A stretch of 64,000 bases of DNA. Origin: Bacteroidota bacterium (lineage in GTDB: Bacteria > Bacteroidota > Bacteroidia > AKYH767-A > OLB10). The notes under the pieces are model-generated. The model worked only from the letters and a program-made list of their open reading frames with translations, was not told the DNA's origin and made no database searches. Below, piece by piece: positions 1-8,123 of this stretch. Positions within the stretch are counted from its first letter, which is position 1; each line of letters opens with the position of its first letter. The stretch spans positions 620,001 to 684,000 of the forward strand of contig JADKJB010000001.1 in the NCBI GenBank assembly GCA_016722525.1. Reading direction: 5' to 3'. A program made the translations under genes and the position numbers.

Positions 1-803
1 TTGGATTTAACTCTCCAATAGTAAGTAGTATTTCCCTGCAGCGTTGGGATGATGGTTGAATTTATTCCTGCATTTTTTGAAATGTCAATGGTGCTGAATC
101 CCGGATCCGTACTTAATTCAAGAGTATACATTACCGCACTGTTCACTGTTGACCAGGTAAATGATTGTGTGTTTAAAACACCGGCAGAACCATCCAAAGG
201 AGTATTTAACACCGGTGCATCCGGCACACTATCGTTAACACCGGTATAGGTAACAATCATCGCAATTTTTTGAAGCGGGACATCATTCACATCCCTTGGA
301 GCATTCACAATGGTATCAACGATATCCATTCCACTTGTTACTTTTCCGAATACGGTATAATTGCCATCCAGAAAAGTTGCATTCGCAACACATATATAAA
401 ATTGGGAGTTAGCACTGTTTGGATCATTGTCGCGTGCCGCCCCGATTATCCCACGTAAGTGACGCACAACACTAAACTCCGCATTAACCGTTACCTGCCA
501 GGGTTGTCCCTGTCCCCAGGTAGAAATCGGACCGCTGATAGTATTCGGATCACCACCCTGAATAACAAATCCAGGCACCACTCTGTGGAATGCGGTGCTG
601 TCATAAAACTGATCATTCACCAGACTATCAAAATTCTGAACATGCAATGGAGCAATCAATGGAAATAATTCAATATTAAACGTACCCAAAGGATTGCCTG
701 CACGGGTAGTGGAAATCTGGTATTGGGGTTTATCGATGCCCGCTTGTCCGTAGACATTTAATTGAAACAATAAGGCAAATAATGCCATGATTACCTTTTT
801 CAT
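1..803 (-). CDS. Secreted cyclophilin-type peptidyl-prolyl isomerase, 3' end beyond window
   Basis: An open frame runs from an ATG at 803 off the left edge (267 codons seen, no stop). It starts with a signal peptide (about residues 1-20, ending VYGQ). A cyclophilin domain follows at about residues 25-190, with the signature FHRVVPGFVIQGGDP at 72-86 and a typical ANSQFYICVA segment at about 131-140. Cyclophilins catalyse proline cis-trans isomerisation during folding; the signal peptide puts this one in the periplasm or outside. After residue 195 comes a Pro/Ser/Thr-rich segment that looks like a fibronectin-type repeat (TYYWRVKSN), common in Bacteroidota surface proteins. The C-terminus, where a sorting domain could sit, is not visible. 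Confidence 0.9.
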   Translation of the reverse strand, partial: MKKVIMALFALLFQLNVYGQAGIDKPQYQISTTRAGNPLGTFNIELFPLIAPLHVQNFDSLVNDQFYDSTAFHRVVPGFVIQGGDPNTISGPISTWGQGQPWQVTVNAEFSVVRHLRGIIGAARDNDPNSANSQFYICVANATFLDGNYTVFGKVTSGMDIVDTIVNAPRDVNDVPLQKIAMIVTYTGVNDSVPDAPVLNTPLDGSAGVLNTQSFTWSTVNSAVMYTLELSTDPGFSTIDISKNAGINSTIIPTLQGNTTYYWRVKS

Positions 804-982
804 GAATAGTGGGGTTTAAGGAAGTTGTTTAAGCTTCTAAAATTAGTTATTTATTTCAAACAAACAGTATAGTGATTTCCGGGATCCCGGCAGAATATTT
901 ATGGAAAGCAGAAATTAATTAAATTGTTTTTAATTGAATCCTGCATTTCATACTTTTACTTCAATTTAATTAGCCACCCCTC

Positions 983-1366
983 ATGAGCAAACGTAAAGTA
1001 TTTATTGTTGAAGATGACCCTCTTTTTGCCGAAATGTTAAAATATTACCTGAAGTCACGTCCCCATTGGGAAGGGTCATATTTTCCCACAGGTGAAGAAT
1101 GTGTTCAGGTCGCTTATCAAGACCCTGATGTGGTTATCATTGATTATCAGCTCGATAATTTACAGGCCGGTGGTATGAATGGAATTGAGACCATGGTGCA
1201 GCTTAAGAAAATTGCCCCTGGGGCTCATTGCGTTTTCCTTTCCGGACAAAAAAGATATGGCGTTGCTCTCCAAACTATTTCTCATGGCGCTGAAAACTAT
1301 ATTTTTAAAGACGAAAATGCTTTCGCGGAAATCGGGAAAATATTAGACACTCTCCCTGTAGACTAA
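983..1366 (+). CDS. Single-domain (CheY-like) response regulator
   Basis: A 127-residue receiver domain with no output domain. The acidic pocket is E10-D11-D12, the phosphoacceptor is D54 in the strand VVIIDYQ, and S87 (FLSGQ) and K109 (IFKDE) complete the conserved set. Such stand-alone receivers pass phosphate or bind partner proteins in two-component phosphorelays. No histidine kinase is next to it; the nearest are in the operon at 39-45 kb. The start is the ATG at 983. The gene stands alone between a minus-strand cyclophilin and the HipB-like gene. Function beyond phosphotransfer cannot be read from the sequence. Confidence 0.9.
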   Translation: MSKRKVFIVEDDPLFAEMLKYYLKSRPHWEGSYFPTGEECVQVAYQDPDVVIIDYQLDNLQAGGMNGIETMVQLKKIAPGAHCVFLSGQKRYGVALQTISHGAENYIFKDENAFAEIGKILDTLPVD

Positions 1367-1426
1367 CTCTTTGGTCTCTACTTTTTTCAAGTTTTTTATG
1401 AAGCAAGGTACTTTTTGTTGATTACT

Positions 1427-1434
1427 TATTTTTG
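1427..1434 (+). promoter_or_regulatory. Predicted -7 box of hipB-like gene
   Basis: TATTTTTG matches the Bacteroidota -7 consensus TAnnTTTG and lies 41 bp before the ATG at 1476. No convincing -33 TTG at the right distance was seen. Confidence 0.45.
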
Positions 1435-1475
1435 TAATTTTACAATCGTTCGGCAATTTAAAGCCTATTCTCACC

Positions 1476-1685
1476 ATGGAAGAACCATTGAATCAACTCG
1501 GAAACCTTATTCGACTGAGACGTAAAGAGCTGAAAATTAAGCAGGAAGACCTTGCTGAAACGACACAAGTAGCATTGCGAACCATTCGGGACCTGGAGAA
1601 GGGAATTGGAAACCCCTCGGTTCATACTATCCAAAAATTGATGGAAATTTTAGGAATTGAACTGATATTCAGATTACGAAAATGA
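1476..1685 (+). CDS. XRE-family HTH regulator, HipB-like
   Basis: A 69-residue protein that is almost entirely one Cro/C1-type helix-turn-helix (residues about 7-64, IRLRRKELKIKQEDLAE then TIRDLEKGIGNPSV). It overlaps the following HipA-like gene by 4 bp (ATGA), the usual coupling of hipB and hipA. In an intact system HipB binds its own promoter and neutralises the HipA kinase. Here the partner is decayed, so this may be an orphan repressor. Many Bacteroidota loci have a separate HipN gene between the two; none is present here. Confidence 0.85.
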   Translation: MEEPLNQLGNLIRLRRKELKIKQEDLAETTQVALRTIRDLEKGIGNPSVHTIQKLMEILGIELIFRLRK

Positions 1686-2677
1686 ATAAATCACAGTTTG
1701 CAACTCCAAGGTGTCCGGGATCTTTAAAAGACGGCTTCGCAACTTACAACTCGGCCACTTTGCGTGGATTGTTTAATGGTCATAGAGTTTTTCATGTGTT
1801 GCCGGAAGCTCCTCAGGGAATTAAGTGGGCGGATGCGCAGATTCACAGCAACCATTTTGGCAATCAACAGTGGTACCGGATGCAATTGGAGAAAAATATT
1901 TTAAAACCAAAAGCTAATGGTGGGTGGCTCCTTAAAACCGTTTCCTCCGGGGCCGGTAACGTCCAGTTTCCTTATGAACAGGCTGCAAATGAACATTTAT
2001 GTCTGCAGTTGGCAGCACAAGTGTATGAATTGGAATGTGTGCCCAATGCCTTAATTTTTTTTCCAAAAGGACAACCTGCACTAATTTGTAAATATTTAGG
2101 CACACATTTACCTCAAAAGAATTATCTTCCGGGATGCATTGACTTTGGAATTTAACTTGAAAACAGTTTTAAGGAATTAACAAACAGGGTTTCAAAAGAT
2201 TATTCTTACCAAAGTCTTGCCTTGTTAATAGATAAATATGTTGCCGCTTCTTTAATTGTAAAAGAACGTTTTTTTTCTCAGGTGATATTTTCATGGCTCG
2301 TTGCTAACGCCACAGCACATATGCAAAATTTTGGCTTGGTAAAAACTTCAAGGGGTGATTACGATTTAGCTCCGCTCCAACATCAAATGTGTACTGTAAT
2401 TCATGAACCTGGACCCGAAATTGCACCGCCGGGAGGATTGTATAAAGGAGATAAAGAGTCGCCGGAATTCCGCGAGTACGGTCATTATACACGAAATGAA
2501 TTTACTTCATTTGGCAGACGTATCGGATTGTTTCCTGCACGTATTGAAAAAATTCTTGATGGATTTGTTGCAGGTATGATTCCGGCATCTGAACTCATCG
2601 ACAAAGCCTTTCTTCCTGAGGAAGTAAAAAATCTGTTCAGATATAATTTTATGGAAAGACTGTTCCGATTAAAATAA
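1682..2677 (+). pseudogene. HipA-like Ser/Thr kinase, decayed (in-frame stop, catalytic residues lost)
   Basis: Two open stretches, 1682-2155 and 2222-2677, lie in the same frame and are separated only by a TAA at 2153-2155. Reading through it gives about 331 residues colinear with Bacteroidota HipA. The start CPGSLKDGFATYNSATLRG is followed by the ANEHLCLQLA helix, PNALIFF and a C-terminal LIDKAFLPEEVKN. Family knowledge: HipA phosphorylates glutamyl-tRNA synthetase and needs a GVQPK-like loop, an Asp in G(N/A)xDxHxKN and an Asp in SPAYD. Here these read GNQQW, ANATAHMQN and LAPLQHQ, so the ATP loop and both acidic residues are gone. I infer a pseudokinase remnant; the stop alone could be an error, but the substitutions could not. 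Confidence 0.8.
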
Positions 2678-2685
2678 AAAAGCGT

Positions 2686-3099
2686 TTAAGAATTATTTTT
2701 TAACCAGGATTCTGCCTCATTTACATCAACAAAATAACGGGTTTCAAAATTAATAACCGACTCCGCCTTTGTCACTATTCTTCTGACTGCTGAATTGTTA
2801 AAATAATCTAAAGAAGTTACAATCGCCATCTTACGAAGTGAGGATTTTGCTATGAGCGGATACCAGACCTCATTAGTCCAATCTTCGTCACTCGACAAAA
2901 TAACCTGCATCATTTTTAAATCACCCAACCATTTCTCCAATCCATGTTCATTCACTAATTCCAATGCATGGGTCAGTCCCTCCCGATATTGCTGGGAAGT
3001 AGCAAAATCTTTCCACTGCATGTAAATTAATTTGTGCTCTGGTTTATGATAAATAGCTAAAAAACTTTTATCAAATACTACATCGTCGATTGTCTTCAC
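2686..3099 (-). CDS. Small uncharacterised STAS/SpoIIAA-like protein
   Basis: A 137-residue soluble protein with alternating strands and helices. It begins by describing a beta-rich segment (FLAIYHKPEHKLIYMQWKDF) and then contains HALELVNEHGLEKWLGDLKMM, a pattern resembling Bacteroidota proteins annotated as STAS- or SpoIIAA-like. No catalytic motif or signal peptide is visible. It converges with the HipA-like remnant, with only 8 bp between the stops. Its start at 3099 lies 5 bp from a TAnnTTTG-like box on the minus strand (3104-3111), so the mRNA may be almost leaderless. Function unknown. Confidence 0.7.
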   Translation of the reverse strand: MKTIDDVVFDKSFLAIYHKPEHKLIYMQWKDFATSQQYREGLTHALELVNEHGLEKWLGDLKMMQVILSSDEDWTNEVWYPLIAKSSLRKMAIVTSLDYFNNSAVRRIVTKAESVINFETRYFVDVNEAESWLKNNS

Positions 3100-3443
3100 G
3101 GTGCAAAAATAGATGCAAAGTGTTTAAGATTTTTTAAGATTTGGTGAAGTCAACAAACAACTTTGTGTATTGTGCTTTAAGATGGGTAAAAAGTACTAGC
3201 ACCTTTTAATCTATTGGCAAACAGCACATAACTGTAGAATATTTACTACGAATTTTTCTTATTTTGCCGTGTTGATTCTCTTATTCAATTGCCCTCTTTT
3301 TTAACTGACTAAATTTCGGATAATGGCAGGCACTTCTTTCATCACCCGGTAATTTAATCCAATGCCCTTTTCCTTAAGAGCTGATTCTTTCACGATGACA
3401 CGGCAGATTAGTTACTTTTGCACTTCGAATTTTTAACATTATT
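3100..3443. other. Intergenic region between divergent genes
   Basis: These 344 bases separate the minus-strand STAS-like gene from gltX and hold their promoters, one box for each direction. No open frame, repeat or hairpin stood out. Confidence 0.6.
3413..3420 (+). promoter_or_regulatory. Predicted -7 box of gltX
   Basis: TACTTTTG fits TAnnTTTG and lies 23 bp before the gltX ATG, implying a very short leader. Confidence 0.45.
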
Positions 3444-4991
3444 ATGAATACCAAAGTCAGAACCCGATTTGCTCCCAGCCCAACCGGACCCTTGCACATG
3501 GGCGGGGTAAGAACGGCCTTATTTGCCTATCTATTTGCAAAACAACACAATGGGGATTTTCTATTAAGAATCGAAGATACCGATCAAAACAGGTATGTGT
3601 CTGGTGCCGAGGAATATATAATAGAAGCCCTGAGTTGGTGCGGAATTAAAATTGATGAAGGAGTGCCTGTTGGTGGTCCGCATGCCCCTTATCGTCAATC
3701 TGAAAGAAAAAATTTGGGCATTTATAAGAAGTACGCAGAGCAACTGGTAAGTTCCGGTCATGCTTATTATGCATTTGATTCGGTTGAAGAAATAGAAGCT
3801 ATGAGAAATCGGCTAATTAACGCCGGTGAAGTTGCTCCCCAGTATAACAGTAATTCACGAATGTCGATGAGCAACTCGTTGACATTTAGTGATATAGAAG
3901 TTAATGAGAAAATAAATGCGGGTCTCCCTTATGTAATCAGGTTAAAAATGCCTGTGGGGGCAGATGTTTCTTTTACGGATATTATTCGAGGGGTGGTAAC
4001 TGTAAATTCATCACTCGTAGATGATAAAGTACTGCTGAAGTCGGACGGTATGGCTACCTATCATTTGGCTCACATTGTTGATGATGTTCTGATGGAAATT
4101 ACGCATGCTATCCGTGGAGAAGAGTGGTTGCCTTCAGCGCCGGCGCACATAATGATATACCGTTACCTGGGATGGGAAAGTAAAATGCCACAATATGCGC
4201 ACCTTCCATTATTATTGAAACCCGATGGAAATGGTAAACTAAGTAAGCGTGATGGTGACAGATTAGGATTTCCGGTATTTCCGTTAAACTGGACAGACCC
4301 ACTTACCGGAGAACTTTCATCCGGTTACCGGGAAAGGGGTTATTATCCTGAGGCATTTGTGAATATGCTTGCATTTTTAGGATGGAATCCGGGTACTGAA
4401 CAGGAAATTTTTTCCATGGAAGAGCTGATAAAAGCCTTTTCATTTGAACATGTGCATAAAAGCGGCGCCCGGTTCGACCCTGAGAAAACGAAATGGTTCA
4501 ATGAACAATATCTGAGACTACAACCGGTTGAAAAACTGAGTGAGAATATGAAAGCTGCAGTGAGTAAAGAATTTCAATTTGATACTAACGACTATCGGCT
4601 AAGTGATAAATTTCTTAACAGAGCCGTATCGCTATTAAAAGACAGGGTGCATTTCGAATCTGAAATGATTGCAACTGGTCGTTATCTTTTTGAAGCTCCA
4701 ACCGGATATGACCAAACTGTTATTTTGAAAAAGTGGAAACCTGAACTGCTTTCATTTTTTCAGGAATTAATTATTGCATTCAATGCATTAACAGAATTTA
4801 ATTTATCAAATATAGATGCAACCATTAAAGCCACTGCTGCATCTAAACAAATCAAAGCCGGTGACATCATGCAATTATTGAGAGTATTTGTTAGCGGACA
4901 GGGTGGTGGTGTTGATTTGTTAGGCATGATAGAGTTGCTCGGAAAAGAAGAAATTGTGCAGAGATTAGAAAAGGCCCTTGAGAAATTTTAG
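3444..4991 (+). CDS. gltX: Glutamate--tRNA ligase (GluRS)
   Basis: A 515-residue class I aminoacyl-tRNA synthetase that charges tRNA-Glu with glutamate in the cytoplasm. The N-terminal Rossmann fold begins TRFAPSPTGPLHMGG, the HIGH-type motif (here HMGG, about residues 18-21). The KMSKS loop is KLSKR at residues 265-269. The C-terminal third is helical, as expected for the anticodon-binding domain, and the length is normal for the family. Adjacent glnS encodes the related glutamine enzyme, so this GluRS is expected to be discriminating (tRNA-Glu only). The frame is intact and no downstream terminator was identified. GluRS is the classical target of the HipA toxin family, of which a remnant lies 770 bp upstream. 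Confidence 0.97.
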   Translation: MNTKVRTRFAPSPTGPLHMGGVRTALFAYLFAKQHNGDFLLRIEDTDQNRYVSGAEEYIIEALSWCGIKIDEGVPVGGPHAPYRQSERKNLGIYKKYAEQLVSSGHAYYAFDSVEEIEAMRNRLINAGEVAPQYNSNSRMSMSNSLTFSDIEVNEKINAGLPYVIRLKMPVGADVSFTDIIRGVVTVNSSLVDDKVLLKSDGMATYHLAHIVDDVLMEITHAIRGEEWLPSAPAHIMIYRYLGWESKMPQYAHLPLLLKPDGNGKLSKRDGDRLGFPVFPLNWTDPLTGELSSGYRERGYYPEAFVNMLAFLGWNPGTEQEIFSMEELIKAFSFEHVHKSGARFDPEKTKWFNEQYLRLQPVEKLSENMKAAVSKEFQFDTNDYRLSDKFLNRAVSLLKDRVHFESEMIATGRYLFEAPTGYDQTVILKKWKPELLSFFQELIIAFNALTEFNLSNIDATIKATAASKQIKAGDIMQLLRVFVSGQGGGVDLLGMIELLGKEEIVQRLEKALEKF

Positions 4992-5078
4992 AAAGAGTAA
5001 ACTTCCTTAGAGCATCTCCTATCAGCCAAAATACAATCGCATAACACATTCCTTCATAGCAAAAATATTTCTAACAGC

Positions 5079-5186
5079 AAACCGCATTACACCGTTCTTC
5101 TTGCCTGATTACAGATTAATATTTTGTAGCAAGCAGGCAGGAAAGTGAAACCGATCAAAATAACATTGGGCTTTAGCCCAGAACAA
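5079..5186. repeat. Intergenic repeat, copy 1 (interrupted)
   Basis: It shares with copy 2 (5223-5290) the blocks AACCGCATTACACCGT, GAAACCGATCAAA and TAACATTGGGCTTTAGCCC. The second half forms the small hairpin GGGCTTTAGCCC. In this copy the CTTTAGGG hairpin of copy 2 is replaced by about 45 bp containing TTGCCTG and GCAAGCAGGCAGG, a motif also found inside the tRNA-derived repeats at 7655-7702. Confidence 0.7.
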
Positions 5187-5222
5187 AAACATCTAGTAGT
5201 AAACAATCTCAATTCAAACAAA

Positions 5223-5290
5223 AAACCGCATAACACCGTCCTTTAGGGCGGTGAAATCGATCAAATAACATTGGGCTTTAGCCCTGAACC
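5223..5290. repeat. Intergenic repeat, copy 2 (two small hairpins)
   Basis: The compact copy: AACCGCATAACACCGTC, then the hairpin CCGTCCTTTAGGGCGG, GAAATCGATCAAA and the hairpin GGGCTTTAGCCC. Short paired hairpins of this kind are typical of REP-like intergenic elements. It ends about 40 bp before the glnS start and could lie in its leader. Confidence 0.7.
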
Positions 5291-5331
5291 AAATTTCAAC
5301 CAGTCGATAAATTTCACATACAAAAATTCCC

Positions 5332-6999
5332 ATGGAAAAAGGTCTCAATTTTTTGGAAGAAATAGTTGCCGAAGATGTAAAAAACGGCAAACACGGTGGT
5401 CGTGTGCTCACACGGTTCCCACCTGAACCAAACGGATATTTACACATCGGGCATTCAAAATCAATTTGCCTGAATTTCGGACTCGCCAAGCAATTCGGTG
5501 GTAAAACCAATTTACGTTTCGATGATACCAATCCTGTTACGGAAGATACCGAATATGTAGATAGCATTAAAGAAGATATTAAGTGGCTTGGATTTGATTG
5601 GGCCAACGAATTCTATGCTTCTGATTACTTCGAACAGATTTATGATTTCGCATGTACCTTGATTAAGAATGGATTCGCATATGTTGATGACAGTTCTGCA
5701 GAAGAAATTGCTGCTATGAAAGGAACACCTACCGAGCCGGGGAAAGATAGTCCCTACAGAAACAGAAGCGTTGAAGAGAACCTGGGCCTCTTTACACGTA
5801 TGCGCAACGGTGAGTTTAAAGACGGCGAAAAAGTTTTACGTGCAAAAGTAGACATGGCATCTCCAAATATGCATTTGCGGGATCCACTGATGTATCGAAT
5901 TAAGCACGCACACCATCACCGTACCGGAGACAAATGGTGCATCTATCCGATGTACGATTTTGCTCATGGACAATCCGATTCCATTGAACAAATCACACAT
6001 TCAATTTGCACTCTCGAATTTGAAGTGCATCGTCCGTTATATGAATGGTTCATCGAAAAACTTGGAATTTTCCCAAGTCATCAGTATGAATTTGCACGAT
6101 TGAATCTGAATTACACGGTAATGAGTAAACGTAAATTACTTCAACTGGTTAATGAGAAACATGTCGATGGCTGGGATGATCCACGTATGCCAACCATTAG
6201 CGCATTACGTCGCCGTGGCTATACTCCGGAGAGTATCAGAGAATTCGCCGACAGAGTAGGAGTAGCACGTCGTGAAAATATTATTGATGTAGGGTTGCTT
6301 GAGTTTTGCATTCGTGAAGATCTCAACAAAAATGCCCTGCGTGCCATGGTCGTAATGGATCCTGTTAAACTCATCATTGACAATTACCCGGCCGGACAAA
6401 CAGAAATTCTCAAGGGAGAAAATAATCCGGAAAAAGAAGATACGGGATTTCGAGATTTGCCTTTCAGCAGAGAGTTATGGATAGAAAGGGAAGATTTTAA
6501 AGAGGTACCAGAGAAAAAATATTTTAGGTTGGCTCCGGGATTGATGGTGAGGTTGAAAAGTGCTTACATTATCAAATGCGAGTCATTCGAAAAAGATGCA
6601 TCCGGAAAAATTACTGTAATTCATTGTACTTACATTCCTGAAAGCAAAAGCGGAAACGATACGAGTGGCATAAATGTAAAAGGAACTCTCCACTGGGTGG
6701 AAGCACATCATGCAATTCCTGTTGAAGTAAGATTGTATGAAAGATTATTTAAAGTGGAAGATCCTTCTTCTGAAGAGGGAAACTTTAAGGATTATATCAA
6801 TCCCAATAGCCTGGAAATTATTTCATCAGCGATGGCAGAACCCTCATTAAAAACTGCATCAACAGGTGATAAATTCCAGTTTCTGAGAAAAGGGTATTTC
6901 TGTGTGGATAAAAATTCAATACCGGGTAAACTCATTTTCAACCGTACCGTAACATTGAAAGATACTTGGGCAAAAGAAATGAAAGGGCGGTTAATCTGA
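5332..6999 (+). CDS. glnS: Glutamine--tRNA ligase (GlnRS)
   Basis: A 555-residue class I synthetase that charges tRNA-Gln directly with glutamine. The motif HIGH is at residues 38-41 (PNGYLHIGHSKS) and the KMSKS loop is VMSKRK from residue 263. The segment LEFEVHRPLYEWF is typical of GlnRS and is absent from GluRS. The C-terminal half (after about 340) is the two-barrel anticodon-binding domain, with GTLHWVEAHHAIPVEVRLY and GYFCVD near the end. The start is the ATG at 5332, just after the repeat. With gltX it gives the cell both enzymes, so the transamidation route to Gln-tRNA is not needed. Only 53 bp separate it from folB. Confidence 0.97.
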   Translation: MEKGLNFLEEIVAEDVKNGKHGGRVLTRFPPEPNGYLHIGHSKSICLNFGLAKQFGGKTNLRFDDTNPVTEDTEYVDSIKEDIKWLGFDWANEFYASDYFEQIYDFACTLIKNGFAYVDDSSAEEIAAMKGTPTEPGKDSPYRNRSVEENLGLFTRMRNGEFKDGEKVLRAKVDMASPNMHLRDPLMYRIKHAHHHRTGDKWCIYPMYDFAHGQSDSIEQITHSICTLEFEVHRPLYEWFIEKLGIFPSHQYEFARLNLNYTVMSKRKLLQLVNEKHVDGWDDPRMPTISALRRRGYTPESIREFADRVGVARRENIIDVGLLEFCIREDLNKNALRAMVVMDPVKLIIDNYPAGQTEILKGENNPEKEDTGFRDLPFSRELWIEREDFKEVPEKKYFRLAPGLMVRLKSAYIIKCESFEKDASGKITVIHCTYIPESKSGNDTSGINVKGTLHWVEAHHAIPVEVRLYERLFKVEDPSSEEGNFKDYINPNSLEIISSAMAEPSLKTASTGDKFQFLRKGYFCVDKNSIPGKLIFNRTVTLKDTWAKEMKGRLI

Positions 7000-7052
7000 C
7001 CAAACGATTTCTTAAAAGCATTTAAATAGAAAAAATTTATTGTTTAGAACCC

Positions 7053-7415
7053 ATGAAAACCAGAATATCCATTGAAGGAATCGAATGTCATGCCTACCAT
7101 GGCTGTCTCGAAGAAGAATCGAAAATAGGAGGCCGTTATCAGGTTGATGTTCATGTTGATAAGGATGTAAGCCTTTCCGTACGCAATGACACTCTTACCG
7201 ACACTGTCGACTATGTGGTTGTAAATGAGGTTGTTAGAAAAGAAATGGCTATACGTTCCAAATTAATCGAACATGTAGGGGGTCGCATATTAAAATCACT
7301 TTCAGAGGCAATCCCGGGTGAAAAATCTATTGAGGTGAAAATCATTAAGTTTAACCCTCCTGTCAGGGGTATTGTCAATCACACTTCAATCACTTTAAAA
7401 GAGGATTATCGCTAA
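7053..7415 (+). CDS. folB: Dihydroneopterin aldolase
   Basis: A 120-residue FolB/FolX-type T-fold protein. It begins ISIEGIECHAYHGCLEEE, the conserved first strand with the YHG motif and the glutamate that follows it. TDTVDYVVVNEVV matches the (T/L)DYxxV region and VKIIKFNPPVRG carries the conserved catalytic lysine. FolB cleaves 7,8-dihydroneopterin to 6-hydroxymethyl-dihydropterin and glycolaldehyde in folate synthesis, usually as an octamer in the cytoplasm. Full length for the family. It lies in the same orientation as glnS with a 53-bp gap and may be cotranscribed with it. Confidence 0.93.
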   Translation: MKTRISIEGIECHAYHGCLEEESKIGGRYQVDVHVDKDVSLSVRNDTLTDTVDYVVVNEVVRKEMAIRSKLIEHVGGRILKSLSEAIPGEKSIEVKIIKFNPPVRGIVNHTSITLKEDYR

Positions 7416-7499
7416 ATCGTAAAGGTCGTAACCCTTAAATCTGATTAAGTCGTAAAGAGGACAAATGAGAATTGTAGCCTGTTATTAAATTTTAATTAT

Positions 7500-7507
7500 T
7501 AACTTTG
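7500..7507 (+). promoter_or_regulatory. Predicted -7 box of tRNA-Cys
   Basis: TAACTTTG matches TAnnTTTG and lies 18 bp before the mature tRNA 5' end, a good distance for a tRNA promoter. Confidence 0.55.
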
Positions 7508-7525
7508 CAGTCCTTAAAAAAATAA

Positions 7526-7596
7526 GGTCGTGTGGCCGAGCGGTTAGGCTGAGGTCTGCAAAACCTCCTACAGCAGTTCAAATCTGCTCGCGACCT
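7526..7596 (+). tRNA. tRNA-Cys (GCA)
   Basis: The cloverleaf can be folded by hand. The acceptor stem GGTCGTG (7526-7532) pairs with CGCGACC (7589-7595). The D arm contains GCGGTTA. The anticodon stem GAGGT/ACCTC encloses CTGCAAA, so the anticodon is GCA. The T arm is AGCAG-TTCAAAT-CTGCT. The discriminator base is T (U73), as expected for tRNA-Cys. No CCA is encoded. The 3' half of this gene is repeated three more times directly downstream. Confidence 0.95.
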
Positions 7597-7599
7597 CAA

Positions 7600-7629
7600 A
7601 AGGAGAACTGAAAATGTTCTCCTTTTTTT
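7600..7629 (+). terminator. Terminator of tRNA-Cys
   Basis: The stem AAGGAGAAC/GTTCTCCTT with loop TGAAAAT runs straight into seven T. It begins a few bases after the tRNA. Diverged copies of this hairpin close each downstream repeat unit. Confidence 0.85.
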
Positions 7630-7638
7630 ATTTGTATA

Positions 7639-7925
7639 CAGCAGTTCAAATCTGCCTGCCTGCAGCGCCAAGCGAAGCTTCAGCGCAGCAAGGCAGGCAG
7701 GCTCGCGACCTCAAAAAGGATTCAGAAATGAGTCCCTTTTTTTTTTCAAAGTACAAAACCTCCTTCAGCAGTTCAAATGTGCCTGCAGGCTCGCGACCTC
7801 GAAAGGGATTCAGAAATGAGTCCCTTTTTTGTTTTTTCCAAAGTACAAAACCTCCTTCAGCAGTTCAAATGTGCCTGCAGGCTCGCGACCTCAAAAGGGA
7901 TTCAGAAATGAGTCCCTTTTTTGTT
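7639..7925 (+). repeat. Three tandem partial copies of tRNA-Cys 3' half plus terminator
   Basis: Copy B (7639-7746), copy C (7747-7838) and copy D (7839-7925) each contain the T-arm sequence CAGCAGTTCAAAT, then GCTCGCGACCTC (the tRNA 3' end), then a terminator hairpin GGATTCAGAAATGAGTCC followed by a T run. C and D also keep CAAAACCTCCT from the anticodon arm and are 92 bp apart. All three lack the tRNA 5' half, so none is a functional tRNA. All carry an insertion in the T stem: 47 bp in B, 8 bp (CTGCAGGC) in C and D. After 7925 up to 8123 nothing recognisable was seen. Confidence 0.85.
7655..7702. repeat. Palindromic insertion in tRNA-derived copy B
   Basis: GCCTGCCTGC (7655-7664) and GCAGGCAGGC (7693-7702) are perfect inverted repeats around a 28-bp GC-rich loop. 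They interrupt the T arm of copy B between CTGC and TCGCGACC. Copies C and D keep only a short remnant at the same point. Related sequence is found at 5134-5142. Confidence 0.75.
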
Positions 7926-8123
7926 TCCATCAGCTTTTCAAAACCAAATCCACTCAGAGCAAAGAAATTTTCCGAATATCCTATTTTGCAGAAAATAATA
8001 TTTAAGATGAGTCGAGGAATGGTAAAGCATTAAATTTTTATCAAATAGTATTTTACTAATTGCTCTCAAATAGAATTCGTTAGTTGCTCCCTATGATCCT
8101 ATTTAATTTCTTAAGAATTAAAT

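Noticed and set aside
4992..5331. A CRISPR array between gltX and glnS
   Set aside because: Only two imperfect copies of unequal length with internal hairpins; no regular spacers and no cas genes.
7614..8033. A 139-codon open frame over the tRNA-derived repeats
   Set aside because: It is made of repeated tRNA and terminator sequence; the apparent internal protein repeat is a by-product.
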